DNA from: an uncultured Oscillibacter sp.
GTDB lineage: Bacteria > Bacillota > Clostridia > Oscillospirales > Oscillospiraceae
Length of the DNA: 30,118 bases
Direction: 5' to 3'
Assembly (NCBI GenBank): GCA_946183715.1
Contig: CAMHDB010000002.1
Span: forward strand, 1-30,118
The position numbers and the translations under genes are program-made. Below, one piece after another: positions 30,104 through 30,118 of this stretch (its first letter is position 1; each line of letters opens with the position of its first letter). The notes below the pieces were generated by a model. It saw only the letters and a program-made list of their open reading frames with translations. It was not told the DNA's origin and did not search any database.

Positions 30104-30118
30104 GCGCGCATGAAACAG

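Noticed and set aside
30108..30118. CATGAAACA at the right edge, like half a parS site, or an ATG of a next gene
   Set aside because: The left half does not match parS and no ribosome binding site precedes the ATG; the window ends before either could be judged.

Overview
The window reads as chromosome of a high-GC Firmicute, most likely a clostridial (Oscillospirales-type) anaerobe. The reasons are strong AGGAGG-type ribosome binding sites with frequent TTG and GTG starts, consensus sigma-A promoters, a Soj/Spo0J (ParA/ParB) pair with TGTTTCATGTGAAACA-type parS sites, a MurT start, mreC-mreD-PBP2, and no outer-membrane genes. The lineage is an inference. mnmG, parA, parB, serS and rsmG are genes commonly found near the origin in Firmicutes, so the window may lie near oriC, but no origin is visible in it.

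Layout. Positions 1-5672 run on the minus strand: the start of murT, mnmG, a membrane-anchored metallophosphoesterase, a one-spacer CRISPR-like remnant, the HepT/MntA toxin-antitoxin pair behind a consensus promoter with an operator-like palindrome, then rluD and lspA as an overlapping pair. From 5868 almost everything is on the plus strand: two tRNA-Ser genes; an orphan peptide-type solute-binding lipoprotein; a heterodimeric ABC exporter with an ApbE flavinyltransferase; rpsT; a TatD nuclease; a zapA-U32 peptidase-dut-maf run; a TnpB element inserted between maf and mreC; mreC-mreD-PBP2; a neopullulanase-like GH13 enzyme; a minus-strand HicAB module lying between two pairs of parS sites; then parA-parB-unknown coiled-coil protein-serS-rsmG.

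How the genes fit together. Much of the window concerns growth and division: wall synthesis (murT, mreC, mreD, PBP2), Z-ring support (zapA), chromosome segregation (parA, parB, parS), lipoprotein maturation (lspA) and translation (mnmG, rluD, rsmG, rpsT, serS and two tRNA-Ser genes). The accessory parts are the two toxin-antitoxin systems, the CRISPR remnant and the TnpB element.

The most unusual observations are these. On a read-through by eye I found no GATC and no CCWGG anywhere in the 30 kb, although roughly a hundred of each would be expected at this base composition. HicAB sits inside a four-site parS cluster. An isolated pair of CRISPR-type repeats lies directly behind the HepT/MntA module. 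These need computation or comparison to confirm, as stated in each finding.
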